Below, in pieces: positions 16,723 to 24,488 of a stretch of DNA of 37,273 bases (the first letter of the stretch is position 1; the number at the start of each line of letters is the position of its first letter). A model generated the notes under the pieces. That model saw nothing but the letters and a program-made list of their open reading frames with translations. It was not told the origin of the DNA and did not search any database. The position numbers and the translations under genes were made by a program. This DNA comes from an uncultured Lachnospiraceae bacterium (GTDB taxonomy: Bacteria > Bacillota > Clostridia > Lachnospirales > Lachnospiraceae), in the NCBI GenBank assembly GCA_910585295.1, contig CAJUDE010000018.1, positions 1-37,273 on the forward strand. The letters run 5' to 3'.

Positions 16723-17943
16723 CTATCTTTGAAGGAATTGCTCCCCATACCCATAATGCTCCACTACATAGTCTATGTCTTTATCCCCTCTTCCGCTTAA
16801 ACATACTAAAATAGAACCCTGCCCCATCTCCTTTGCTTTCTTCATCGCATAAGCGACTGCATGGGAGCTTTCAATTGCTGGGATAATCCCCTCATAGCGT
16901 GATAATTTGAAAAATGCCTCCATGGCATCTTCATCCCCTATCGTCTCATATTCTATCCTGCCAATATCATGCAAAAACGCATGCTCCGGCCCTACAGAAG
17001 GGTAATCCAAACCACTGGCAATTGAATACACCGGGGCTGGCTCCCCATTCCCATCTTTCAGCATAATGCTCTCAAACCCGTGCATCACGCCCTTTTCCCC
17101 ATACTTCATGGAAGCGGCATGGTCTCCCAATTTTTCCCCGCGCCCTAAAGGCTCCACGCCTACAATGTCCACAGGGTCATTGATAAATGGAATAAACATT
17201 CCAATGGAATTGCTTCCGCCGCCCACGCACGCGCATACCACATCTGGGTCTATGCCTGTCATTTCATGGAACTGGTCACGCGCCTCGTACCCAACCACTG
17301 ACTGGAAATCGCGCACCATCAATGGAAATGGATGCGGGCCTAATGCGGACCCTATGCAATAGATAGAGTCCCTATAATTTTTTGCATATGAGTCAAAGGC
17401 AGAATCCACAGCTTCTTTCAAGGTCTTTAACCCATGGCTTACCGGCACCACTTTAGCGCCAAGTATTTTCATCCGCGTTACATTTGGAGCCTGCTTAGCA
17501 ATATCCACCTCACCCATGTGGATCTCGCATTCCAAACCAAAATATGCCGCTGCAGTCGCCAATGCCACCCCATGCTGCCCTGCGCCTGTCTCCGCAATCA
17601 GCCTCTTTTTCCCCATAAATTTTGCCAAAAGCCCTTCCCCCATACAATGGTTGAGTTTGTGTGCGCCAGTATGGTTCAAGTCCTCCCTTTTTAAATAAAT
17701 CTGGCAATTGCCAATCTTCCTAGAAAGCCTTTCACAATGGTACACTGGGGTTGGCCTTCCTTGAAATTCCCTTCGGATCCTCCGAAGCTCGTTGATAAAT
17801 TGGGAGGAATGGCAAATCGTCTGGTAAGCTTCTGTTATTTCCTCAAATGCCGGCATTAACTCTTCTGAAAGGTAAGCGCCCCCATATTCGCCAAAACGCC
17901 CTTCTTTATTGGGGTAATTCCTTAAATATGTCCTGTAATCCAT
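16723..17943 (-). CDS. trpB: Tryptophan synthase beta subunit, orphan copy
   Basis: A 406-residue PLP enzyme that joins indole and serine to make tryptophan. The PLP lysine is residue 96 in REDLNHTGAHKLNH. Other motifs are ETGAGQHGVA with the catalytic Glu, the phosphate-binding CVGGGSNSIGMF, GPHPFPLMVRDFQSVVG and the C-terminal SGRGDKD. It reads as the ordinary TrpB1 type rather than the TrpB2 type. No trpA or other trp gene is nearby, so it may salvage indole. AGGAGAA lies just upstream of the ATG. Some family-conserved positions differ: HKLNHCMGEG stands where HKINNALGQA is usual. Confidence 0.93.
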   Translation of the reverse strand: MDYRTYLRNYPNKEGRFGEYGGAYLSEELMPAFEEITEAYQTICHSSQFINELRRIRREFQGRPTPVYHCERLSRKIGNCQIYLKREDLNHTGAHKLNHCMGEGLLAKFMGKKRLIAETGAGQHGVALATAAAYFGLECEIHMGEVDIAKQAPNVTRMKILGAKVVPVSHGLKTLKEAVDSAFDSYAKNYRDSIYCIGSALGPHPFPLMVRDFQSVVGYEARDQFHEMTGIDPDVVCACVGGGSNSIGMFIPFINDPVDIVGVEPLGRGEKLGDHAASMKYGEKGVMHGFESIMLKDGNGEPAPVYSIASGLDYPSVGPEHAFLHDIGRIEYETIGDEDAMEAFFKLSRYEGIIPAIESSHAVAYAMKKAKEMGQGSILVCLSGRGDKDIDYVVEHYGYGEQFLQR

Positions 17944-18052
17944 AAATATTCTCCTTTATCTTTATCTTTCCACATCATAACACACTTTTACAAAATCCGA
18001 TACCGCTTTTCCCAAAAAGAATCTTTTGGGAAGTGGTTCCTATTTTATACCA
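17944..18052 (-). other. Leader region of trpB with a small hairpin
   Basis: The region upstream of trpB contains the inverted repeat CCCAAAA/TTTTGGG (18011-18017 and 18024-18030) and, nearer the gene, a -10-like TATGAT on the minus strand without a convincing -35. I see no T-box or tryptophan-codon leader peptide. Repeat copies follow at 18053-18300. Confidence 0.4.
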
Positions 18053-18095
18053 TAGGAAGGCAGTTTCACGCTTTAGCATGGCAAGGTCTTTCCTA
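18053..18095. repeat. Short palindromic repeat, copy 2 (family B)
   Basis: This is a 43-bp unit starting TAGGAAGG and ending CTTTCCTA, with the shared core TTTCACGCTTTAGCATGGCA. It has the same length as the copy at 436-478 and differs from it at few positions. Confidence 0.7.
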
Positions 18096-18163
18096 CAGAA
18101 TAAAAAACTCGGGAGCCGAATAAATATCGACCCCCGATAAATGGAGAGTATAACCACTATGAA

Positions 18164-18300
18164 AGTCAAATACCCCATAACAAGCTACGGGACATAGCCT
18201 AGCTTGTTCTTTGAAACCCAAAGGGCAAGGTATCTGAGCCTCGCGGCATTCGCCAAATATCCGCACAAACGCGGCAGCTTGGCTCATTGCGCGCGGAAAT
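18164..18300 (+). repeat. Dispersed repeat, copy A2
   Basis: A 137-bp unit matching 8803-8987 at both ends but lacking its middle insert. The CAAGCTA/TAGCTTG inverted repeat and the end block GCCAAATATCCGCACAAACG, GCGGCAGCTTGGCTCATTGC are present. It lies between trpB and the PocR gene. Confidence 0.75.
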
Positions 18301-18311
18301 AAAATTAAAAA

Positions 18312-19124
18312 CTAATTTGAGCCGTCCGACCCATTATCCACTTTCTTACTAAACGCCTCATTAATTTTCTTCAAGGATTCATCAATTTCTCCTGCCTTCG
18401 CAATAATTGCAGAATACTTTTCTGTTGCCATAGAAGACAGCTTGCCCATCTCCCCAGCCACAATATTAAACCCTCTTCCTGCCTCCCCAGCCCTTGCCGC
18501 TTCAATAGAAGCGTTCAATGCGAGGATATTCTGCTTCCTGGATACTTTAGTTAAATCCTGAACCATCCCTTCAATCTGTTCCACATTCTTAGTAGTCACT
18601 GCGATTTCCTGGTCAATGATCCCAATTTTATTCTTATCCCTATAACGGATATGTTCTGAATTCGCCAGCATATTGACAATCTCTGTCATTAAATCTGCTG
18701 ATGCGCGGATCGTCTCTTCTGTCTTAATCGGCACTTTCTTCAAAGCTTCTATGTATTCATCCGGGTCGACGCCAATTTCCTCGGCAACCTTACGGAATTT
18801 GTCAAAATCCGGCGGGGCTGGCAATACCTGCCCTCCTACAATTGTACCCAGTTTCTCGCCTTCCACTACGATATCTGCTGCAAAGTCCATTAATCCAGCA
18901 TGGCAGAAATAAGTGCCTACCCCTTCCATATCGCATTTCTGGCAACGCTTCAGGCCAATTTCAGTGCCCCTTGTGTATTTTATACAGAAATCCAAAAAAT
19001 TACTGTCCTCTGTAACATGATTCCCCTCTGTATCTATAATGCAGGCAGCTACCCCTGTCGCCGTCGAAAACAAATCTTGAATTCTCTGTAATTTCTCTTT
19101 GTCAATTAAATCAAGTATTTCCAT
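18312..19124 (-). CDS. Cytosolic PocR-domain sensor with short MCP signalling hairpin
   Basis: A 270-residue protein. Residues about 1-165 are a PocR ligand-binding domain with its cysteine-rich segment (LKRCQKCDMEGVGTYFCHAG, then LMDFAADIVVEG and GTIVGGQVLP). Residues about 185-262 carry the hairpin tip of methyl-accepting chemotaxis proteins (QNILALNASIEAARAGEAG, then RGFNIVAGEM). There is no membrane segment or HAMP domain, and the signalling arm is much shorter than in normal receptors, so it may be a soluble receptor of a small array or a non-chemotactic sensor. PocR domains bind small metabolites such as propanediol-type compounds in known cases. The start at 19124 is chosen for the AAGGAAGAAG site; a longer frame begins at 19187. 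Confidence 0.85.
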   Translation of the reverse strand: MEILDLIDKEKLQRIQDLFSTATGVAACIIDTEGNHVTEDSNFLDFCIKYTRGTEIGLKRCQKCDMEGVGTYFCHAGLMDFAADIVVEGEKLGTIVGGQVLPAPPDFDKFRKVAEEIGVDPDEYIEALKKVPIKTEETIRASADLMTEIVNMLANSEHIRYRDKNKIGIIDQEIAVTTKNVEQIEGMVQDLTKVSRKQNILALNASIEAARAGEAGRGFNIVAGEMGKLSSMATEKYSAIIAKAGEIDESLKKINEAFSKKVDNGSDGSN

Positions 19125-19258
19125 AATATCTTCTTCCTTTCCCCGGCAACCAGTATACTCCGTCCCACCGCAGGCCTCTGCCACCAAAAAATAAGCTAAA
19201 CTGCCAACCGCTTATAATTTCATGAACCCTAACTCCTGCCAAATACATATCTGTGGTT

Positions 19259-19287
19259 ATTATAGCACAATCTTATAAATAAAACAA
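19259..19287 (-). promoter_or_regulatory. Promoter of the PocR gene
   Basis: On the minus strand TTGTTT (19287-19282) and a perfect TATAAT (19264-19259) are spaced by 17 bases, 135 bases before the PocR start codon. Confidence 0.7.
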
Positions 19288-19326
19288 CAGAAAAATTATA
19301 AAATTGCACAAAAGGCTATAACTTTA

Positions 19327-20700
19327 TCAGCGCCCCCGCTGCAAAATTTTTGGGAACAGCACAAGGAACGTGGCAGTTGTGGCTATCCCAGCCAAGAAAT
19401 CTGAAACCGCCTCAGCTAAAAATACAGCCATCAGCTTATTTTCAAAAAACAACGGCAGGATAAAAATCAATGGGATCATCAATATCAGTTTACGGAAGCA
19501 GGCAAAAAACAAGGACGCCTTGGCCTGGCCCAGCGCAAGGAATGTTTGCTGGCATGCCATCTGCGCGCCCATGGCAAAAGCGCCTGCAATATAAAACCGC
19601 ATGCCCCAGCTTGCCATATCATACAATTCTTGGGAGCTATTGTTAAACACACGCACAAACATGCCTGGCACAGCCATAACCAACGCCCAGGCAGATGTGG
19701 CAAACACAATGCAGCAGCACAGCAGCAGCCGGAATGTCTTGCGGACCCGGGCATCATTTTTCGCCCCATAATTGTAGCTGATAATCGGCTGTGCGCCTTG
19801 CGTCAGCCCGCTTAAAGGCAAAAATATCATTTGCATCACGCTTCCGAGGATTGTGATAGAAGAAACTGCAATATCCCCTCCATATTTATACAATGATGTA
19901 TTAAAAGATATATTAATCAGGCTTTCCGTACTCTGCATCACAAAAGGGGAGACCCCAAGGGCAAGCACAGGAAGCACATATTCTTTCTTCAGCTGCAAAT
20001 ACTTCCTCTCTATCCTCAGTTTTGTCTTTCTGCCGCGCAAAAACCGCAATACCCATATTGCAGATACAGCCTGGGAAATAATTGTGGCAAGGGCCGCCCC
20101 CGCCACCCCCATATGGAAGCCAAAAATAAAAATTGGATCCAAAATAATATTCAGCACAGCGCCAATCAAAATTGTCCCCATGCCTTCCATAGAAAAGCCC
20201 TGGGTTGTGATAAAGCTGTTCAGCCCTATCGAAACCATAACAAAAATTGTCCCGCAGATATAAATCCGCAAGTATCCCCATGCATAGGGGATTGTATTTT
20301 CACTTGCCCCGAACAAAAACAGCAATTGCCGCCCTGCAAATAGAAAAAATAGTGTAAGGAAAGCTGCAAGCCCAACCAGCATTACCGTGCTTGCGCCAAG
20401 GGTTTTCCTTGCACTTTCCATATCCTGCTTGCCCATATAAATGGCTGCCCTCGGCGCCCCGCCAACCCCAACCAAAGCGCTGAATGCCATAATTATTAAT
20501 ATAACAGGCAGGCACAGCCCAATCCCTGTCAGCGCAAGCGCCCCTGTTACTGGGATATGCCCAATATAGATACGGTCTACAATATTATACAGCATATTGA
20601 CTACCTGCGCCAATATTGCCGGTAATGCAAGCTTCAGCAAAAGCTTCCCCAATGGGTCTTTGCCTAAATCCGCTTTTTTATCCTTTTTCGCCATTGCCAT
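19327..20700 (-). CDS. MATE family multidrug/cation efflux transporter
   Basis: A 457-residue membrane protein with twelve predicted hydrophobic segments and the two-fold MATE repeat. Typical stretches are PAILAQVVNMLYNIVDRIYIG near residue 35, ALVGVGGAPRAAIYMG near 85 and PLSGLTQGAQPIISYNYGA near 300. The MATE family uses Na+ or H+ gradients to expel drugs and metabolites. An AAGGGA site precedes the ATG. It starts 12 bases after the cytidylate-kinase-like gene, and the pair share the promoter at 21335-21363. Substrate is unknown. Confidence 0.93.
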   Translation of the reverse strand: MAMAKKDKKADLGKDPLGKLLLKLALPAILAQVVNMLYNIVDRIYIGHIPVTGALALTGIGLCLPVILIIMAFSALVGVGGAPRAAIYMGKQDMESARKTLGASTVMLVGLAAFLTLFFLFAGRQLLFLFGASENTIPYAWGYLRIYICGTIFVMVSIGLNSFITTQGFSMEGMGTILIGAVLNIILDPIFIFGFHMGVAGAALATIISQAVSAIWVLRFLRGRKTKLRIERKYLQLKKEYVLPVLALGVSPFVMQSTESLINISFNTSLYKYGGDIAVSSITILGSVMQMIFLPLSGLTQGAQPIISYNYGAKNDARVRKTFRLLLCCCIVFATSAWALVMAVPGMFVRVFNNSSQELYDMASWGMRFYIAGAFAMGAQMACQQTFLALGQAKASLFFACFRKLILMIPLIFILPLFFENKLMAVFLAEAVSDFLAGIATTATFLVLFPKILQRGR

Positions 20701-20712
20701 AATTTTTCCCTT

Positions 20713-21291
20713 TTAATTCTTCCTGTTCTCTTTTTTCTGTACAAAATCTATAATAAGGTCCACCGCGTCTTCTATGCTGATTACGCTGCTGTCTATGGTA
20801 AGCTGGTACCCATCTGCCTCATTCCATTTTTCGTCTGCAAAATAAGTATGGAACCCCTCCCTTTCCTTATCCTCTTTCTCCACCAGCCGTTTTGCTTTCT
20901 CTGCGCTGATTTTGCGGTCTGCTGCAGTCTTATCGATACGGTATTCCTTGGGCGCATGCACAAACACGCTTGTCATTTCAGGATGTCCCTTTAAAATATA
21001 GTTCCCACATCTGCCCACAATTACACAATCTTCTTTTTCGGCTACCCTGCGAATAAACTCAAAAGGCACTTTCCGCTGCCCATTGGAACGGCTGTCCGTT
21101 GCAATCACGTATAATAAGCCGTTTATGGGCTGCTCCTCATAAAAATCCCGAAGCTCCTCATATTTGTCTGACTTCTTTGCCTCTAATGCCAAAGATTCTT
21201 TGTCGTAGTATTTTATTCCTAACTTTTTTGCCAGCTCACGCCCTATTACATGACCATAACTCCCAAACTCCCTGCCGATTGTAATAATCAT
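20713..21291 (-). CDS. Cytidylate kinase-like family protein
   Basis: A 192-residue protein of the Cytidylate_kin2 type. The P-loop-like start ITIGREFGSYGHVIGRELAKK differs from the canonical GREFGSGGREIG by a Tyr in the glycine-rich turn. VIVGRCGNYIL and the lid-like KTAADRKISAEKA region are present. These proteins occur widely in Firmicutes, often beside MATE transporters, and their substrate is not established. The gene is first in a two-gene operon with the MATE pump. AGGAGTG lies before the ATG. Whether the altered loop still binds nucleotide is open. Confidence 0.85.
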   Translation of the reverse strand: MIITIGREFGSYGHVIGRELAKKLGIKYYDKESLALEAKKSDKYEELRDFYEEQPINGLLYVIATDSRSNGQRKVPFEFIRRVAEKEDCVIVGRCGNYILKGHPEMTSVFVHAPKEYRIDKTAADRKISAEKAKRLVEKEDKEREGFHTYFADEKWNEADGYQLTIDSSVISIEDAVDLIIDFVQKKENRKN

Positions 21292-21334
21292 TTCACCACT
21301 CCTTATCTACCATTTTTCATTATGTTATAGTGCC

Positions 21335-21363
21335 ATTATATCACTGTGTGTTGGCGCCAACAA
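21335..21363 (-). promoter_or_regulatory. Promoter overlapped by the palindrome GTTGGCGCCAAC
   Basis: On the minus strand TTGTTG (21363-21358), a 17-base spacer and a perfect TATAAT (21340-21335) precede the kinase-like/MATE operon. The perfect 12-bp palindrome GTTGGCGCCAAC (21350-21361) overlaps the -35 box and the start of the spacer, the usual place for a repressor operator. The binding protein is not identified. Confidence 0.7.
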
Positions 21364-21464
21364 GGTATTTCCGAGTGAAAATGCCACAAAGGGGCGTCTG
21401 CCCTTGCTGCCCAATGCCATATTTCTTCCACCCTTCCCACGAGAGCGCATATTATTTTTATATC

Positions 21465-21513
21465 AAAAAACAAGGATAACCTATGGTTCCATTCCATAAA
21501 TTACCCTTGTTTT
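21465..21513 (-). terminator. Intrinsic terminator after the 42-codon gene
   Basis: On the minus strand AAAACAAGGGTAA and TTTATGG pair with CCATAGG and TTATCCTTGTTTT around a short loop, followed by a T-run. It lies about 35 bases after the stop of the small gene at 21548. Confidence 0.85.
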
Positions 21514-21547
21514 CTCCTTATTCTTTTGTAGCCCCATCTGCAGGCAC

Positions 21548-21676
21548 CTATGCTCTTTCAGAAAGGTTCTTAATCATTTCCACGTTAAGGTTCCCGCCCA
21601 TCATCAAAGCTGCCGCTGCAAACTGTGCGCCATATTTTTCCATGTATTTTTTTACTGCATACTGAATTTTCTTCAT
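21548..21676 (-). CDS. Small protein of 42 residues, unknown function
   Basis: This short frame starts at an ATG eight bases after GGAG and reads MKKIQYAVKKYMEKYGAQFA through a small hydrophobic AAAALMMGG stretch to NLSERA and TAG. It is basic at the N-terminus and mildly amphipathic. It has its own strong terminator downstream (21465-21513), which supports real expression. It contains no cysteine, so it is not an AgrD-type lactone peptide, and I recognise no bacteriocin leader. It could be a small membrane-associated or toxin-like peptide, but I claim no function. It is divergent from the AraC gene at 21848. Confidence 0.6.
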   Translation of the reverse strand: MKKIQYAVKKYMEKYGAQFAAAALMMGGNLNVEMIKNLSERA

Positions 21677-21780
21677 AATGTTTTCTCCTTTTCGATTGTT
21701 TGTTTTCTCTTTACGCTGACTATCATACTATCCTTTTATCCGAAAAGATAGGCGGTATTTTGACTTATTCTACGTCGATA

Positions 21781-21809
21781 TTGACTTTTTAAAGTATTTT
21801 TTATATAAT
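21781..21809 (+). promoter_or_regulatory. Promoter of the AraC gene at 21848
   Basis: TTGACT (21781-21786), a 17-base spacer and TATAAT (21804-21809) form a near-consensus promoter. A second TTGACTT occurs about 26 bases upstream, and an imperfect palindrome (CTATCCTTTT with AAAAGATAG, near 21730-21753) lies between this promoter and the divergent small gene. Confidence 0.85.
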
Positions 21810-21847
21810 TTCAGCCAGAAAACCATACGATTTGGAGGCATACGCAT

Positions 21848-22684
21848 ATGGCAGAACCTTATTATGAAGTGTTCCATGAAATCAACGAGCTTGGCATACA
21901 GCTTGCATACCACACCAGCCCCGGCGGGTACCATCCTTTGCATTGGCATGAGGAATTAGAGCTTCTTTTCCCACTCAATGGGGACGCCACAGTTACCATT
22001 TCTGGCAAAACTTACCAGCTCAGGCGCCGGCAGCTCCTTGCGATTGAATCCCAGCAGGTACATAGCACAAACACATACAGTGACAGGCTGATGTGCCTAT
22101 GCATCCATATTTCAAAACACTTGATGAAGCGTTATATGCCAGATATTGAATCTTTTGAGGTCCATTGCATCCCAGATGAAATTTCTGATGCACAGTTTCC
22201 AGAATACCTTCACCTTTGCCAGATGGCGGAGGGGCTGACCCGCCTATATATTGAAAACCTCCCTGCCTCACTCCTGGAATCGGAAGGCATTATCTTACAG
22301 CTTGTGGCCCGTCTGATACGGCATTTTTCCACACAGGGAACGCCTGTATTATCTTCCTCTGACATACAGGCCCGGCAAAAGCTGCGTGACATCATCACTT
22401 ATGTAGGGGAACATTTCCAGGAACCCATAACCCTATCAGAAGCCTCTGCCCTGCTGGGTTTTAACAAAGAATATTTCTGCCGATTTTTTAAAAAGCATAT
22501 GGGGATTTCCTTCCTGCAATATGTAAATGAGGTACGGATTACCCATATCTATCAAGAACTGCAAAATACAGACGCCCCCATAACCGAAGTTATGGAGGCA
22601 AATGGGTTTACCAACCAAAAATTATTCCATAAAACTTTTAAGCAAATTTATGGATGCACGCCTTCTGCCGCCCGCAAAGGCTGA
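21848..22684 (+). CDS. AraC-family transcriptional regulator (cupin + HTH)
   Basis: A 278-residue regulator. The N-terminal cupin shows HWHEELELLFPLNGD and a second box AIESQQVHST. The C-terminal helix-turn-helix pair spans about 175-275 (ITLSEASALLGFNKEYFCRF, then ITEVMEANGFTNQKLFHKTF). TTTGGAGG precedes the ATG. It converges on the aldonate operon, whose last gene ends at 22696, leaving an 11-base gap, so it need not regulate that operon. Its divergent neighbour is the 42-codon gene. Confidence 0.92.
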   Translation: MAEPYYEVFHEINELGIQLAYHTSPGGYHPLHWHEELELLFPLNGDATVTISGKTYQLRRRQLLAIESQQVHSTNTYSDRLMCLCIHISKHLMKRYMPDIESFEVHCIPDEISDAQFPEYLHLCQMAEGLTRLYIENLPASLLESEGIILQLVARLIRHFSTQGTPVLSSSDIQARQKLRDIITYVGEHFQEPITLSEASALLGFNKEYFCRFFKKHMGISFLQYVNEVRITHIYQELQNTDAPITEVMEANGFTNQKLFHKTFKQIYGCTPSAARKG

Positions 22685-22695
22685 GTCTTTTTCTT

Positions 22696-23793
22696 TTATC
22701 GCTGCACCCTCGCCCCAGCGCCGCCCATAATGGCTTCTACTTCTTTTTTGCTCGCCATAGTGGTGTCGCCCGGGGTTGTCATTGCCAACGCGCCGTGCGC
22801 CGCGCCATAGTTGACTGCCAGTTCAGCGTCCTCTGTAGACATCAGCCCATAAATCAAGCCGGAGGCAAAGGAATCCCCGCCGCCCACACGGTCCATAATC
22901 TCTAACCCTTTGTAATCTTTTGCTTTATAGATTTCCCCGTCAGCCCAGCAGATTGCGCTCCAGTCATTCACTGTGGCAGTCTTCACCTCCCGCAAGGTTG
23001 TGGCAACCACCTTAAAATTCGGGTAAGCCTCTGCTGCATGGTTAATCATTTTCTTGTAGCCATCCAGGTTCAGTTCCTTTAAATTCTTGTCGTTGCCTTC
23101 AATTTCAAACCCAAGGCATGCTGTAAAGTCTTCTTCATTCCCAATCATCACATCCACATATTTTGCAATTTCCTTATTGACTTCCTGAGCCTTGGAAAGC
23201 CCTCCGATAGCGCTCCACATAGAAGGCCTGTAATTTAAGTCGTAAGACACCACTGTGCCATATTTCTTTGCCGCTTTAATGGCTGCAATCACCGTCTCAC
23301 AAGCCTGCTCAGACAATGCGGCATAAATCCCGCCTGTATGCAGCCAGCGCGCGCCCAGTGTGCCAAAAATATACTCAAAATCAAAATCTTCGGGCTTTGC
23401 TTTGGAAATAGCTGTATTTGCACGGTCAGAACAGCCAACGGCCCCGCGGATGCCAAAGCCCCGCTCCGTAAAATTCAGCCCATTGCGGCAGACCCTTCCA
23501 ATCCCGTCAGTTTCCATCCATTTGATTAAAGAAGTGTCCACGCCTCCTTGAAGGATAAAGTCCTCCATCAGCATACCAACTTCGTTTTGCGCAAAAGCGG
23601 TAATCACGCCTGTTTTCATCCCAAAGCACCTGCGCAGCCCACGGACAACATTGTATTCCCCGCCGCCTTCCCATGCACGGAAGCTCCTTGCAGTCCGTAT
23701 CCGGCCTTCGCCTGGGTCCAGCCTTAACATCACTTCGCCTAATGACAGCGCGTCATATTTACATTCCTTTTCTGGCTTTAAATTTAATTCCAT
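22696..23793 (-). CDS. kdgK: PfkB-family sugar kinase, probable 2-keto-3-deoxygluconate kinase
   Basis: A 365-residue ribokinase-fold kinase. The start at 23793 is chosen because AGGAGGG lies five bases upstream; a longer frame begins at 23832 without a site. Family signatures are SLGEVMLRLDPGEGRIRTAR, GGEYNVVRGLRR near residue 50, and the ATP/anion-hole motif DRVGGGDSFASGLIYG with its catalytic Asp near residue 305. It is the last gene of the aldonate operon, just after KDPG aldolase, which fits phosphorylation of 2-keto-3-deoxygluconate to KDPG. A second, divergent PfkB kinase lies two genes upstream, so substrate division between the two is uncertain. Confidence 0.85.
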   Translation of the reverse strand: MELNLKPEKECKYDALSLGEVMLRLDPGEGRIRTARSFRAWEGGGEYNVVRGLRRCFGMKTGVITAFAQNEVGMLMEDFILQGGVDTSLIKWMETDGIGRVCRNGLNFTERGFGIRGAVGCSDRANTAISKAKPEDFDFEYIFGTLGARWLHTGGIYAALSEQACETVIAAIKAAKKYGTVVSYDLNYRPSMWSAIGGLSKAQEVNKEIAKYVDVMIGNEEDFTACLGFEIEGNDKNLKELNLDGYKKMINHAAEAYPNFKVVATTLREVKTATVNDWSAICWADGEIYKAKDYKGLEIMDRVGGGDSFASGLIYGLMSTEDAELAVNYGAAHGALAMTTPGDTTMASKKEVEAIMGGAGARVQR

Positions 23794-23835
23794 AATTCCC
23801 TCCTGTGTGTACTTTACCCTAATGCCATACATTTT

Positions 23836-24474
23836 TTAGCTTCGGATGGAAGCCGCCAACTCCACTGCCTGTTTGGTCAGGTCGCATATTTTATCAAATT
23901 CACCATTTTTAATCAGGTTGCTTTTTACCATCCAGCTCCCGCCGCAGCAAAGGATTTTATCAAAGGAAAGGTAATCTTTCAGGTTGTCCACGCTGATGCC
24001 GCCTGTGGGCATAAATTTCATCATGGTATAGGGGGCTGCCATCGCTTTAATCCTGGCAATCCCGCCAGCCTGTTCCGCCGGGAAGAATTTAATAGTCTTC
24101 ATCCCGCGTTTTGCCGCCTGAGCCACCTCGGAAGGGGTGATGCAGCCAGGGAATACCGGCATTCCCTTTTCTAAGCAGTAATCCACTATTTCCGGGTCAA
24201 AGCCTGGGCTGACAATAAATTTTGCCCCAGCTTTTGTGGCGCGGTCCACCTGCTCAATGGTCAGCACAGTCCCTGCCCCGACAAGCATTTCTGGATATTT
24301 TTCACTGATGGCGCGGATAGATTCTTCCGCTGCCTCTGTACGGAATGTCACCTCTGCGCAGGGAAGCCCCCCTTCGATTAAAGCTTTTGCCAATGGGAGC
24401 GCATCCTTCGCATCCTCCAGCACAACGACTGGGACCACTGCATATTCCTGAAATTTTTCTTCGATTGTTTTCAT
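23836..24474 (-). CDS. eda: KDPG / 4-hydroxy-2-oxoglutarate aldolase
   Basis: A 212-residue class I aldolase that splits 2-keto-3-deoxy-6-phosphogluconate into pyruvate and glyceraldehyde-3-phosphate. The Schiff-base Lys is residue 129 in KTIKFFPAEQ, the catalytic Glu is residue 41 in AEVTFRT, and the phosphate/substrate loops GAGTVL and PTGGIS are present. It lies 14 bases downstream of one PfkB kinase and is followed by another, inside the operon that begins at gntP. The length is normal and no residue appears to be missing. Confidence 0.95.
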   Translation of the reverse strand: MKTIEEKFQEYAVVPVVVLEDAKDALPLAKALIEGGLPCAEVTFRTEAAEESIRAISEKYPEMLVGAGTVLTIEQVDRATKAGAKFIVSPGFDPEIVDYCLEKGMPVFPGCITPSEVAQAAKRGMKTIKFFPAEQAGGIARIKAMAAPYTMMKFMPTGGISVDNLKDYLSFDKILCCGGSWMVKSNLIKNGEFDKICDLTKQAVELAASIRS

Positions 24475-24488
24475 GCTAATAATCTCCT

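Noticed and set aside
17944..18052. A trp attenuator or T-box before trpB
   Set aside because: No T-box sequence, no tryptophan-codon run and no terminator with a T-tract is present; only a small hairpin is seen.
18093..18287. A 64-codon minus-strand frame in repeat A2 resembling one in repeat A1
   Set aside because: The shared translation follows from the DNA repeat itself; the frame is not maintained between copies and the blocks are reordered by an insert.
21512..21550. Read-through of the TAG of the 42-codon gene into VPADGATKE
   Set aside because: The extension is only nine codons, no recoding signal is seen, and the normal stop and terminator are sufficient.
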